Below are positions 8,661-19,730 of a stretch of DNA of 64,000 bases, one piece after another. The DNA is from Boswellia sacra (taxonomy: Eukaryota; Streptophyta; Magnoliopsida; Sapindales; Burseraceae). The stretch lies in NCBI GenBank assembly GCA_013180625.2, contig SNVD02013723.1, positions 496,001-560,000 of the forward strand, written 5' to 3'. Under the pieces are notes generated by a model. It made no database searches, had not been told where the DNA came from, and saw only the letters and a program-made list of their open reading frames with translations. The translations under genes were made by a program, and so were the position numbers. Each line of letters starts with the position of its first letter. The first letter of the stretch is position 1.

Positions 8661-11600
8661 TGAAAAAAAATTGTCGCAGTCTTCAGAAGAAGAACCAGGA
8701 GAGTTCACAGGCACATAGTAATGAAGAGCCACGAGTTACAGTGGTAGAAGATGTGACCATTTGTGCAGAAGAAACGTGCTTCCACACAGCAGACCAAGGA
8801 GTAGAATGGGTAATTGACACAGCAGCTTCCTGCCACGTCACTCCTTGCAGAGAGATCTTCACCACGTACAAAGTAGGAGACTTTGGGATAGTGAAGATGG
8901 GAAACAACAGCACTGCCAAAATTATGGGAATTGGTGATATTCAATTCCAAACGAATGTCGGATGCAAAATAACTTTGAAGGACGTTCGTCATGTGCCAAA
9001 TCTTCGATTCAACTTACTCTCGGTAAAAGCCTTTGATCAGCAAGGCTATGAGAGTTGTTTCACCAATGGTATATGGAAGATGTTGAAAGGGGTCATGGTG
9101 GTTGCTCGAGGTAAATTATGTGATAATCTTTACAGGACTCATGTAAAGATAAACGGAGAGAGCCTTCATGTAGTAGAGCATATGGTACCTCTGGATTTGT
9201 GGCATAAAAGGCTCAGTCACATAGGTGAGAAAGGTTTATCAACTCTTCAGAAAAAGAAGCTGATCACTATTTTCAAGGATGTAGCGTCTCATCCTTGCGA
9301 CTATTGTTTGTACGGAAAACAACAGAGGGTGTCATTCAGCTCCTCATCAGTGAAGAAATCGAAGTTATTAGAGCTAGTACACAGTGATGTATGCAGACCT
9401 CTCGAAGTGGAAAGTCTAGGCGGTAAAAGCTATTTCTTGACCTTTATTGATGATGCATCTCGGAAAATGTGGGTGTACTTCCTCAAGACGAAGGATGAAG
9501 TTCTGGAGAAGTTCAAGGAGTTTCACGCCATGGTAGAACGTGAAAGATAAGAAATTAAAATGCCTCCGATCAGATAATGGAGGCGAGTATACCTCCAGAG
9601 AGTTCAACGCATACTGTAGGAGATACGGTATTCGACATGAAAGAACGGTCCCACGCACACCACAACACAATGGAGTGGCCGAGAGGATGAATCGAACCAT
9701 CATGGAACGAGTCAGAAGCATGCTCAGATTGGCTAAGTTACCCAAGCCATTCTGGGGGGAGGCAGTTCGCACCGCCTGTTACTTAATCAACAGAGCACCA
9801 TCGGCACCACTGAACTTCGAGATTCCATAAAGGTATAGTCAAATAAAAAGCCCTCCTACAATCATTTGAAAGTGTTTGGTTGTTTAGCTTTCATATATGT
9901 ATCTAAGGAGCTCAGACAGAAGCTCGATGCAAGAACTGTTCCATGTATCTTCATCGGTTATGGAGATGAAGAATTCGGATACAGATTATGGGATCCCAAA
10001 GAAAAAAAAGTCATCCGAAGTAGAGATGTCGTATTTCACAAAGACCAAACATATGAAGACGCTGAAAAGACAATAATATCTAAAAATCCCACTAGCAGTG
10101 CCCAGATATTGTTACAGATTCTACCCCAACACCAAATGCTACAGGAAATGACGAGGTACCAGAAGAAGTTCTAGAAGCAGATCAGGAGGAGGAAAATGAA
10201 GAGATTGATAAGCTGGGCGAGCCACAATCACCTGTTGAAGCTGTTGTACCTCCTGGAATTGAAGAACCTCAGCTACGACGATCTGAGCGAGGTCAGATTC
10301 CGTCGAGGAGATATCTGGAATCAGAGTATACACTGCTTACTGATGAGGGGGAGCCAGAAAGCTTTCATGAAGCTTTATCTCATCCAGACAAAGAACGATG
10401 GCTGCATGCAATGCGAGATGAGATGAATTCTCTTGAGAAGAACAAAACTTATGAACTGGTCAAGCTCCCAGACGGAAAGAAGGCACCGAAGAACAAGTGG
10501 GTATTCAAGCTCATGAAAGATGGAACAGGAAAGGTGATGAAGCACAAAGCCCGATTGGTGGTAAAAGGATTCCTTCAGAAGAAAGGAATTGACTTTGATG
10601 AAATCTTTTCACCGGTAGTAAAAATGTCCTCAATCCGTGTCATCCTCGGATTGACAACAAGTCTTGATTTGGAGCTTGAACAGATGGATGTGAAGACAGC
10701 ATTTCTTCATGGAGACTTGCATGAAAAAATCTATATGGAGCAGCCAGAAGGATTCGAGGTTCAAAAAGAGCTTGTATGGCCTCAAACAAGCACCAAGGCA
10801 ATGGTACAAGAAGTTTGATTCCTTTATGGTGAGTCATGGGTACAAAAGAACCGCTGCAGACCAATGTGTCTACTTTCAGAAACTTTCAGGTGGAGACTTT
10901 GTTGCACTCATGTTATATGTGGACGACATGTTGATCGTCGGAAAAGATGCAACAAAAATAAAGCAGCTGAAGAAGGAACTTTCAAAAACCTTCGATATGA
11001 AGGACTTGGGACCAGCTCAGCAAATCTTGGGGATGCACATTCATCGAGACAGAAAACAAAAGAAATTATGGCTATCTCAGGAGAAATATGTTGAACAGGT
11101 GATTCAAAGGTTCAACATGGATAGTGCTAAGCCAGTTAGTGTACCACTGGCTAATCATTTCAAGCTGAGCAAGAGATCATGCCCCTTATCCAAGAAAGAG
11201 ATAGAGGACATGGCGTCGGTGCCCTATTCTTCTACTGTAGGAAGTTTGATGTATGCCATGGTGTGTACAAGGCTGGATATTGCTCATGCTGTAGGAGTCG
11301 TGAGCAGATTTCTTTCCAACCCAGGGAAAGAACATTGGGAGGCAGTCAAGTGGATTCTCAGATACCTAAAAGGTACCTCGAAGATATGCTTGTGTTACGG
11401 GGGAGCTGATCCAATCTTGGAAGGCTATACAGATTCAGATATGGCTGGAGATCCTGACAGTAGGAAATCTACATCAGGTTTTGTTTACACTTTTGCAGGG
11501 GGAGCTGTGTCATGGCAGTCAAGACTGCAGAAGTGTGTTGTGCTATCCACGACAGAAGCAGAATACATTGCCGCAGCGGAAGCTGGAAAAGAAATGTTGT

Positions 11601-11881
11601 GGCTGAAGCGGTTTCTCCAAGAACTTGGGATCGAGCAAAAGGAGTACAAAGTACACTGTGACAGTCAAAGTGCTCTGGATTTGAGCAAGAATTCAGTGTA
11701 CCATTCTCGAACGAAGCATATCGACATTCGCTATCATTGGATACACGAGGTGATGGACAAGCAACTGTTGAAGCTTGTGAAGATTCATACAAAAGAGAAT
11801 CCAGCGGACATGTTAACAAAAGTGGTCACCAGAGACAAGCTAGAACTATGCAGAGACATAGTTGGATTAGAAGCTGTCTAA
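8660..11881 (+). pseudogene. copia pol: protease, integrase, RT, RNase H, broken
   Basis: Protease has the WVIDTAASCHVTP site at about 8809. GAG-pre-integrase has LWHKRLSHIGEKG with the HHCC zinc site. Integrase acidic residues appear in the LVHSDVC, RSDNGGEY and QHNGVAERMNRT blocks, the last pair after a frameshift near 9540. RT shows [34 protein letters not shown] and the catalytic YVDD at 10916-10927. RNase H has YTDSDMAGDPDSRKSTSG and DSQSALDL. Frame breaks occur near 9540, 9830, 10170, 10400 and 10780. The stretch 10709-11881 is open for 390 codons, so RT and RNase H are the best preserved parts. Confidence 0.93.
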
Positions 11882-11916
11882 TTACTTTTGTTGTTACTCC
11901 CTTTTTTTCACATGGG

Positions 11917-11930
11917 ATGGAGGGGGAGAA
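11917..11930 (+). other. Polypurine tract of the copia element
   Basis: ATGGAGGGGGAGAA ends two bases before the 3' LTR, the expected place for the plus-strand primer. Confidence 0.85.
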
Positions 11931-11931
11931 T

Positions 11932-12330
11932 TGATGAGCTCATGCATGTCATGCATGAGTTCTAGAATTCTGATGAGCTCATGCATGACATGCATGGCTT
12001 CCAGAATTCCTCCCATGTGAATGCATTGATAGTCAAATTAGTTAGGCACCTCCCATATTGAAAGTCAAAGGTAGTGGCCAAATTGGTTTGAAATTGTATG
12101 CAGAATTTCCCTATAAATATGGACGAATTCTGCCTGAAGATAAATTAGAGAAACTCCAGAGAGAGTTCAGGAATTAGAACCAGAGATTTCTGAGTGTTAG
12201 AGAGCCAGGTTGAGCTCCAGGAAATTATTTAGGGGAGTTTTTGTGTAAATCTTGTATATTGAATTTTCTCTGTTAATACAAGTCATTTTTCTCCTAAATT
12301 CTGTTCTGAGTTTGCATCGCATCCCCAACA
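11932..12330 (+). repeat. 3' LTR of the Tnt1-like copia element
   Basis: 399 bp, nearly identical to 6747-7146, including the duplicated CATGCATG palindrome. AGAAA follows it. Confidence 0.95.
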
Positions 12331-12951
12331 AGAAACCGTGCATGTTCTGAAGGATGCATTGCAGAATGCTATCTAGCTTAGGAGTATGTAAGGTTTTGTA
12401 ATGGATACATTAAAAAAGCATCTGAAGTAGGAACACTACATACATGTAATGAGGATTTTGAAGATGAAATAATTGTATCAGGGCACCCATTTTTGAAGGG
12501 TAAACCTTTTCTAATGACTGATGATGTGTCAAAGATTGCACATCGTTATGTGCTATTGAGCACCTTAGAAGCCGAGCCATATAGAGAGTATGTATTTTAT
12601 TAACCTTGTTGGTATTTTATTTCCTAGTTATGGTTCTAAAACTATTTAATTGCATTACTAGATTGCATTTAGAGGAATTAAAGAGATCATTTAAGTGACT
12701 TAAATGGGATGTTCAAGAACTACATAAAAAACACACTGAAAATTTCTGAGTGGTTATCAAATCAGGTAAGATATGTATTGTTCTCGAAATTAAAAAAATA
12801 TATAAAAATACATCTGTTCATATACTTATGTATGATTTTTTTTTTTAATTAGCTGAATAGATTGAGCAAGAAAGTACTAATGTGTCAGACATTCTTTAGT
12901 CACCTGTGAAGGGGCCTGAATTAGAGTTACAGTGGCTACATTGTCAATGGC
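12331..12951 (+). pseudogene. CACTA TNP2-like transposase, C-terminal part of Transposase_21 and linker
   Basis: After the copia element the gene resumes with a block matching the family's ARPEGCIAEGYIAEE motif (here CSEGCIAECYLA, then a stop, then ECVRFCNGYI). It continues with GHPFLKGKPFLMTDD and HRYVLLSTLE. An intron-like gap (12590-12660, GTATG...CTAG) precedes HLEELKRSF and a degenerate HKKHTENF block. These correspond to the end of the TNP2 core and the short conserved part before DUF4216. Stops show decay. Confidence 0.75.
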
Positions 12952-13452
12952 TTGTACTTTCATAGTAGGGATGCTGAGACATCTACGCAAGATAGTGGTG
13001 TTTACATTAAAGCTGAAACAGTTTTCCGATCTAGTGCAACAGATAGTGCAGCAGTTGTTGGAAATGTCTCCTATTATGGTGTTATAAAAGACATCATTTT
13101 GCTCGACTGTCGTACATTTAGATTACCAATTTGTCATTGTCATTGGGCAAATACAGTTAATGGTGTAAAGCATGAGGAAGGATTCACATTAGTAAATCTT
13201 CATGGTCAAAATCAATGGCAAACAGATCCTTTCTTATTAGCAACTCAAGCAAAACAGGTTTTCTGCTCTCGACAAAGTGATACATCAACTTGGTATGCTG
13301 TGCTTAAGGCAACATCAAGGGGTTATTATGATCTTGATGTGTATAACGAGAATACATCTTTAAGTAACGCAGATGTATCTCAACTTGAGTCAAATGGTGT
13401 AGAAGAAAATGATCCTTACGTGAGGATGGATTTCGAGGACATTACAATTTAA
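12952..13452 (+). pseudogene. CACTA TNP2-like transposase, DUF4216 domain (last exon)
   Basis: An open frame of 166 codons matches DUF4216 (PF13952), the C-terminal domain of plant CACTA transposases. It has YFHSRDAETSTQDSGVYI, the diagnostic YYGVIKDIILLDC, GFTLVNLHGQ, and DPFLLATQAKQVF followed by a WYAVLK block. The domain really begins slightly upstream (GYIVNG near 12934), so the Met at 12952 is internal and not a start. This is the least damaged part of the gene. It ends in an acidic tail and a TAA. Alone it should not transpose anything. Confidence 0.85.
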
Positions 13453-13875
13453 GTTTGAATCAGTATATTTAGATTTAGAGATGTAATGTTTTGATGTAAG
13501 TGGTGTTTTTGTTCATGTGTTGAGCTTGTGTTAATGGATAGTCATTTGAAATATTGTATATATTATAGTTTGGATTTGAATATATATTATATGTTACTGT
13601 AGTATAAACCTATTTTGATTCTTATTACTTTATTTTAGTATGTTATGTTGTATGACTAAGTTTGTATTTATTTGAACAGGTGTACGAGAGCATCACTTGG
13701 TTGATTACTGTTGGCATCTAATTGGTCAAAATGAATGTGCAAAGAAGTGGAAAGGTCAGATTTAAATTCAGATACTGATTATTTTTTTCTGCAACAACAC
13801 TAAATCGATTTAACATCTTTATACTGTTCTTTTGCTTTTATTTGTATATGCATTACACTTCTTTCAAAAATACAG
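13453..13875 (+). other. 3' end of TNP2 gene and start of the second CACTA gene; no clear frame
   Basis: AT-rich, with polyadenylation-like AATATTGTATATATTA runs. A short segment at 13680-13755, following a TTGAACAG acceptor and ending before GTCAGA, looks like a small exon, but I cannot assign it. Confidence 0.35.
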
Positions 13876-14640
13876 GAGCAAATGAAACCAAAGAAGCCAT
13901 TCCTAGCAACCATTAACGGTGCAGCTATGACAGAAGAAAATTTTCTGCATGTTAAAAAGGTCAGCTTTAAGTTTTCTTTCTATTCAATAAGTGAACTAAC
14001 TTCACATGTTAATACTATGTTCTCCATATTGATTTTAAAATTGTTGTAAACAGGACAAAAAGAAATCAAAGAGGTCCTTCCAACTAATAACAAAACCTGC
14101 ATATCTAAGACGAGAATGAAGTTAATGGTAGAATTCTAACTTTGCGAATGGTTCTCTGCTATATTGATTTTTTTTTCTATTTAGCCTAGTAGTCGAATTT
14201 AACTTTATATATTAGATTTGTTTATTTAAATATATTATGCTTCATGCTAATGTTAAATAGGACAAAGTCAAAACAAAAAGGCCCTTTCAAACGACATTTG
14301 GCTGTACATATAACGAAATTCAGTACTGCAATAGGGGAAAGGTGAACTCTAGATGCAATCCTTTGTTACTCTAATTACCTTCTACCATGTTAACAATTTA
14401 ATTTAACGTCTTTGCATCATTTATTTTATTGTTAAAATATGCAACATAATTTGTCTCAACAGGAAAAAAGGAGATAAAAAAGGTCATTTCAAGCACCAAT
14501 TAACATTGCAGCTACTAGAAATGCAAATGAAACCAACCAAAGATTTGAGATTGACCCACCTTGTTTGGATGAAACATTTGAGCCAATCGGTGAGCCAAGT
14601 GATGAGGAGGCAGCCGAACCAAGTTTTGTTTTATGTTAAT
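13873..14640 (+). repeat. Four exon-like repeats in the second CACTA gene
   Basis: Four short coding-like segments begin at about 13876, 14054, 14261 and 14463. Each directly follows an acceptor (ACAG, ACAG, ATAG, ACAG), and each contains a variant of K-(K/R)-x-F-(L/Q) followed by about ten residues: KKPFLATINGAA, KRSFQLITKPAY, KRPFQTTFGCT, KRSFQAPINIAA. The AT-rich spacers look like introns and the period is about 180-205 bp. The fourth runs on into an acidic segment ending near 14626 (PPCLDETFEPIGEPSDEEAA). Copy 2 ends in a stop. Confidence 0.6.
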
Positions 14641-15149
14641 TGTTTTTTATTTAAAAAAATTAGGAAATTAACCGTGGACTATTTCATTATAACATTGAAG
14701 ATTTAATATTTTCTGCTCTGTTATTCTTTTGATAGGAATTATTGTAACCAATATTATTATGCTAAATTTAAATGAAATTCTAATGTTACCTGCTATGCAT
14801 GTACACAAGACATATCAATTTGATCAGTAGTTTTAATTTTATACTCGTTTATAGTTTTGTTGTTAGGAAGTAATTGCATCCATTAATATTATATGTTTTA
14901 CTAACTTTAAACTAAAATATATCCAATATCACTTGTTGCATGTATGCAGGACGTATAATCTGATCATGCATTATAAAAGTGTGGTTTTCATTTTCTATTA
15001 AGTTAGTTTTCTTATTAGAAAAAAGTTGCTTCCGATAATATTATACAAACTAAAAATTAAAATCTAATCTCACTATCTATTAAATAATTGACGTATGGTT
15101 TTGGTTTTGCCTATTAAGATAAAAAGAAAACAGGAGGCCCAACAAAAAT

Positions 15150-15660
15150 GAATGTGGTAGCAACAAAAACAAGTGAGCAAAGTGGTTGAGTTCACTGAAT
15201 TTAATCAACCAATTGGAAAGGCTTCTATCTGTATGAGTTCTTCAATGGGATTATTTGCACGAGAGACATTGTCTACGAATATCGATTGTTGGACCAACGT
15301 TAAAGATGAAACTAAAGAAGAACTCTGGATTCTGATAAAGGTAAAATCTGTTTTCTATTTTAACAACCTCTATATAGGCCACTCTTTGCGATTTCAACTA
15401 ATTAAGTTTCAGTTTCTTATTTATGTTATTGCAGCAAAAGTTTACTATTGATGATTGCCATAAGAAAAACGTTCTTGCTTGGTTGCGGAAACTATGAACC
15501 GATTTCAAATCAAGATTGTCGATAAGTACAAGACAGGCTTTAAAATCACCTGATGCAAATAGGATGATTAGGCTACTAAGAACATATTTCAGATGAAGTG
15601 TGGAAAATATCTGTTGCAAGCAGTTGAGAGAAGAGTGGAAAGTACGTATAGTATTTAAAT
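15150..15660 (+). pseudogene. CACTA TNPA-like second gene, Transposase_24 core
   Basis: Frame VVEFTEFNQPIGKAS...SSMGLFARE...WTNVKDETKEELW matches the plant En/Spm Transposase_24 family (PF03004), whose hallmark is FN..GQPIG...L..RE.....W. A clear intron follows (donor GTAAAA at about 15340, acceptor TTGCAG at 15434). The next exon, QKFTIDDCHKKN, continues the family pattern (K-F-x-I-D). Frame changes occur after about 15500. By analogy with Spm TnpA, the protein would bind subterminal repeats and assist the transposase. The gene follows the TNP2-like gene on the same strand, the usual CACTA arrangement. Confidence 0.75.
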
Positions 15661-15699
15661 TTTTTATTTTGAAAATGATACATCGTTATATAGTCTAAT

Positions 15700-16480
15700 C
15701 TTTTTTCTCTTTAGGGAAAAAGCATGAGATTCCAAAAGATAAGGGTGACACAAAAGAGCCACACTCAACAAGTCGTAAATGCTATTCAAGATTGAGAGAT
15801 GAATTGGTTTTTTTTTTCTCTAATATTTACATTATCATTCCAGATTTATTTTTATCATCTGAATTTATATGTAATTGTTGGATGATATAATTATTTTAGT
15901 TATTGGTTCTATTTTATGCTCTTCAGGCAGTTAATCATTTTTTTTATCGTTAACTTTTTAGATACAGAAGGCTTCTACTCTATTGTCGGTTTCAAGAGTA
16001 CAAGTTTGGACCAAAGGACATCTACCGAGTACAAGTTTAGACCAAAGGACATCTACGGAAGGGTGGAAAACCTATTAAACACTTCAAGTCAATCAACGGT
16101 ATTGAAAAGTTTATTTTATGATTTCATTTTAGTCCTTTTCTATAACATATGTAAAATCCATATTATAATTATTGTTATTCTAAAGTCCCTAAATTGTTGA
16201 TTTAGGAAAAATTAAAAGAAATAGAGCGAACAATGGCCCCTGAAGATCCAAACTCCACAAGGAATGATGCACTGACAAAATTAAATGGAGCAGAGCATCC
16301 TGGTTATGTTAAAGGCATGGGATTTGGAGTAACAACTTCTAAAGTGGATGCACAAGTCCAAATCAATTGCAAAATGAGGAAACTTGAAGGTGACTTTAAG
16401 GAACTAGAAGCCAAGTTTAAGCAATTTCAAGCCGCCGTTATGTCCAACAATAGACTGAATGTTGTAAGTTTTTTAAAGAT
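15700..16480 (+). pseudogene. CACTA TNPA-like second gene, C-terminal exons
   Basis: Exon-like segments carry the family pattern: HSTSRKCYSRLRDEL (about 15757-15805), a segment with a short internal duplication (15964-16098), and 16207-16462 with NDALTKLNGAEHPGYVKGMGFGVTTSK followed by a coiled-coil stretch of leucines (KMRKLEGDFKELEAKF). DALTxxxGxEHPGxVRGxGFGVTP is typical of Transposase_24 proteins. A GTAAGT-type donor follows at 16464. The next exon is displaced by the Athila-like insertion and reappears at about 50480. Confidence 0.75.
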
Positions 16481-16605
16481 TTTTATTATTTATATCCTTT
16501 CGTCATTTGAATTATTATATAGTTTATAGAGTTACAATGCGTATATAATAAATGTATATGCTTTAATAGGATCATAGAGGATTAGAGGATGCAATGTATA
16601 CTTGC

Positions 16606-18058
16606 AGTTAGTTGAAATTTATTCACTAATTTACTAATCTTAAATTTAATTTTTGAATAGCTTTTGAGTAAAAATGAGTGGAAATAATGTGCTAACTAGG
16701 TTAATTGCAGATTTTCAAAATTAAATCTGATTTGTAATAAAGCACAACAAAAACAGGAGTTAAAGGGCTTAAAGAAGAAAATTTCAAGATTTTTGAACCA
16801 GAGAAGTTGTGCTCTAGTGCAAGATGGGTGGCACCGCGGCGCAAGTTCCCCAAAAATAGATCAAGAATTAGAGACATTCTGCTCCCGTGTAACTTCGTCT
16901 GTCCTTTTGCGAAAGTTCGTATCTAAAAAAATTCAGAAATCCTATGTCAGCTAGGATTCAGATCTTTTCCCATATAGAGTATAAATAGGCATATTTTAGG
17001 TATTTTTTAGGGTTAGAGAGAAGTCATTAGAGGTGCTTTAGAGGCTAAGAAATCAGACTATAACTCTTGGAGGCACAAATCAAGTTTGAATCTTCAAGGA
17101 ATCTTCACAATTTCTAGTTCTTTCTTCCTTTTTTGTACTCAACAATTTCAATTTGATTTTGTGTTATTCCCCTTTACATTATGAACTAAATTTCTTTTTC
17201 AAGGGTTAGGATGTAGCCAAGTTGATACTCTAATTATTTAATTCAATATATTGATGTTTATTTAATCCTTGTTCATTGAATCATTCATTTGCTTAATAAT
17301 TGTGATTGTCTGGCCAACTATTGCATGAAATTGAAATATAAATTAGATTGAGAAGTTGATATATTATTCCTTGATTAATTTGTCATAAATTCACATAAGA
17401 TAGAGATATGATTGTGATTTGTGTAATCGTGTGTGATTTCTTGTGCTTGATGGATAATTATAGGTTGTTAAATGAGATAGAGATGTGATTTCTCTATAAT
17501 TATACATTGTTGTTGCTTGAAAAAGAATAACAATTACTTTAGTGAAATTGGTTGTCAACAAATGAATAAACGTTCATTAATTTGGATTGAAATAAGAGTA
17601 ATGATACTCTTATACACTACCTATATAAACTCACAAATACAAACTGATATGGCGTGACGTGATTTGATAAATATATATTAATAATAAATGACATTAATTA
17701 AGGAGGGTGATATGATGATCATATAGGGATACTACATCAGTTTGTATGGGTAAATTTGTACAAGTAGTTTATAAGAGTAGCATTACTCTTGAAATAATAG
17801 AGTGAATAACTTAGGTGAAACCTGATACCCTAGATCCCAATTCATTGGATTCTTTTTAATTTAGTTTAAACATTATTTATGTTCTTAATGTTTAATTTTT
17901 ATGCAGTTATTTAGTCAGTTACTTCTCTTAAATTTGCTATTAAAATTTTAGTCGTTAGATTAAGTTTAGTAGTTAACAACCAATCCTCGTGGGAACAATA
18001 TTCATTCATCATTATATTACTTGTTACAATTTTGTGCACTTGCAGATTTTATATAACA
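16606..18058 (+). repeat. 5' LTR of E1, carrying a MITE
   Basis: Begins near AGTTAGTTGAAATTTATTC and ends TATATAACA directly before the PBS. It contains TATAAATAGG at about 16979-16988 as a likely promoter TATA box. It is interrupted by the 193-bp MITE at 17596-17788; the 3' LTR has the empty site. The exact first base is uncertain by a few positions. Confidence 0.85.
17596..17788. mobile_element. 193-bp Mutator-type MITE in the E1 5' LTR
   Basis: Terminal inverted repeats of about 55 bp start GAGTAATGATACTCTTATA and end with the matching CATTACTC. The two arms pair with only a few mismatches and gaps. A perfect 9-bp target duplication TTGAAATAA (17587-17595 and 17789-17797) indicates the Mutator superfamily. 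The other LTR reads ...GGA-TTGAAATAA-TAG... without the insert. Confidence 0.88.
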
Positions 18059-18064
18059 AGTTTT

Positions 18065-18077
18065 TGGCGCCGTTGCC
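18065..18077 (+). other. Primer-binding site of E1 (tRNA-Asp type)
   Basis: TGGCGCCGTTGCC lies six bases after the LTR end. It is the usual PBS of Athila/Tat-type plant gypsy elements. Confidence 0.85.
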
Positions 18078-18181
18078 AAGGATTGTTTTTATTAATATTA
18101 AACTAAGTAACTCAATTTTAGTTTGAATTTTAATTTTCTGTTTTACTTAAGTTTTGCTTTGTTTTTGATATTGCCAATTGC

Positions 18182-19730
18182 ATGCGAAAGTTTGGAGATA
18201 AAGACTTATTGCTCTTGGATTCTGAGATAGAACAAACGTGTCGAAAGAGTAGAAAGGAGAAACGTGAAAAGTCCAAACAACCAATCATAATGGCTGACAA
18301 TATGAAAGGAAACGAAGAAGGAGTTGTAGCTACAGCCAATACAAGATGTATGGATTACACGCTTCCTATGGTGACGAGAATTCATCAGGTAATAAGGAAG
18401 CTGGCCATTCAAGCAAACACCTTCAAGATCAAGCCAACTACCTTGCAGATGATTCAATCTTTTCCATTCTGCAAACTACCCAATAAGGATCCTAATTCTC
18501 TTATTGCTAATTTTATTGAAATTTGTGATACATTCAAGTTTAATGGAGCCTCTGATAATACTATTAAACTGAGTTTGCTTCCTTTTCATGAGAGATAGAG
18601 CTATGAATCGGTTAAATTCTTTGCTTGTAGGTTCTATTACTACTTGGGAGGATTTGGCTTAGAAATTCCTTGCAAAGTTTTTCCCACCATAAAAAATAGT
18701 CAAATTACAAATAGAGATCTCCAATTTTGCACAATATGATGGGGAATCTCTATAAGATGCATGGGAGAGGTTTAAGGAGTTGTTTAGAAAATGTCCTTAT
18801 CATGGTTTAGCTAAATGGATGCACATACAAACATTCTACAATGATTTGGGACATTCAACAACAATTTTGATAGATGCTACTTTTGGAGGAACTTTTACGA
18901 AGAAAACACAAGATAAGGCATATGATTTGATTGAAGTGATGGCTATGAATAGCTATCAATAGAGTGGTGAAAGAACTATATCCAAAAAGTTGGCTAGGGT
19001 TCACAACTTAGATGAGATAGATTCCTTAAAAGCATAAATGGTTGCCTTATCTAAACAACTACAAAACCACGCTATGTCAACCAATGCATTCATATCCTAG
19101 TAGTTGTGTATGAACATTGTCAAGGTAACCATTCTAGTGATAGAAGTAAAGAAGAGAACCCATTCTTCGGACAAAACTTAGCAAGCCAGTTATGTTTATT
19201 ACAACCGACCTAGGAATAATCCCTATAGTAATACATATAATCCAGGTTAGAGAAACCATCCAAATTTCTCTTGGGGTAACCAAAACACCATAAAACCTCA
19301 TTAACAATCATCTCAACAAGAAAAGAAACCATCTCAAAAGAAGCTTTGGTCCAGCTATTAACAACTGCAACTAGCTTTATGAAAAGAACTGATCAATTCA
19401 TGGCTGAAACCCAAAATAACTTTCAAAACCAATCAACCCAAATTAGAAGCTTAGAAACTCAATTTAGTCAGTTTGCCAATATGATGGGTGGAAGAATACA
19501 AAAAATTTCCCTAGTACTACTAAAGTGAACTCAAAAGACCATTGCAAAGCTATTAGCTTGAGAAGTGGTAAGGAATTGGAAGAACCTATGAAAGTTGAGT
19601 GACCAAAAGAGAAGGTAGAAGAAGAATCAGTTGTTACCCCGATACCACCATTGAAGACTATTGATGAAAAAGTTCAAACCAAACCATTGTTTGTTCAAGA
19701 ACCAGTGCCTAAAGTTCCTTTTCTTTAAAG
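18182..19730 (+). pseudogene. E1 gag (Ty3/gypsy, Athila-type), broken
   Basis: The frame 18182-18598 covers the gag N-terminus (FKIKPTTLQMIQSFPFCKL, NFIEICDTFKFNGASDNTIK). After a stop it continues with SLLAGSITTWEDLA-like text, the CPYHGLAKWMHIQTFYNDL block (18780-18962) and, after more stops, NPYSNTYNPG (about 19215-19245). The coiled-coil segment 19346-19528 (QTRSLETQFSQFA type) follows. No intact zinc knuckle is visible. At least five stops or shifts are present, so this is a dead gag. Confidence 0.85.

Larger units (their letters stand above)
6747..12330 (+). mobile_element. Full-length Ty1/copia retrotransposon, Tnt1/Tork-like (5.58 kb)
   Basis: LTRs of 400 and 399 bp lie at 6747-7146 and 11932-12330. 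The element also has a PBS (TGGTATCAAAGC), a purine tract before the right LTR, and the 5-bp target duplication AGAAA (6742-6746 and 12331-12335). The two LTRs differ by five substitutions and one single-base indel by my count, so the insertion is fairly young. Domain order gag - protease - integrase - RT - RNase H is copia. The C-terminal RNase H tail (TKHIDIRYHWIHE) resembles Tnt1-94 type polyproteins. Frameshifts and stops make this copy non-autonomous. Confidence 0.95.
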
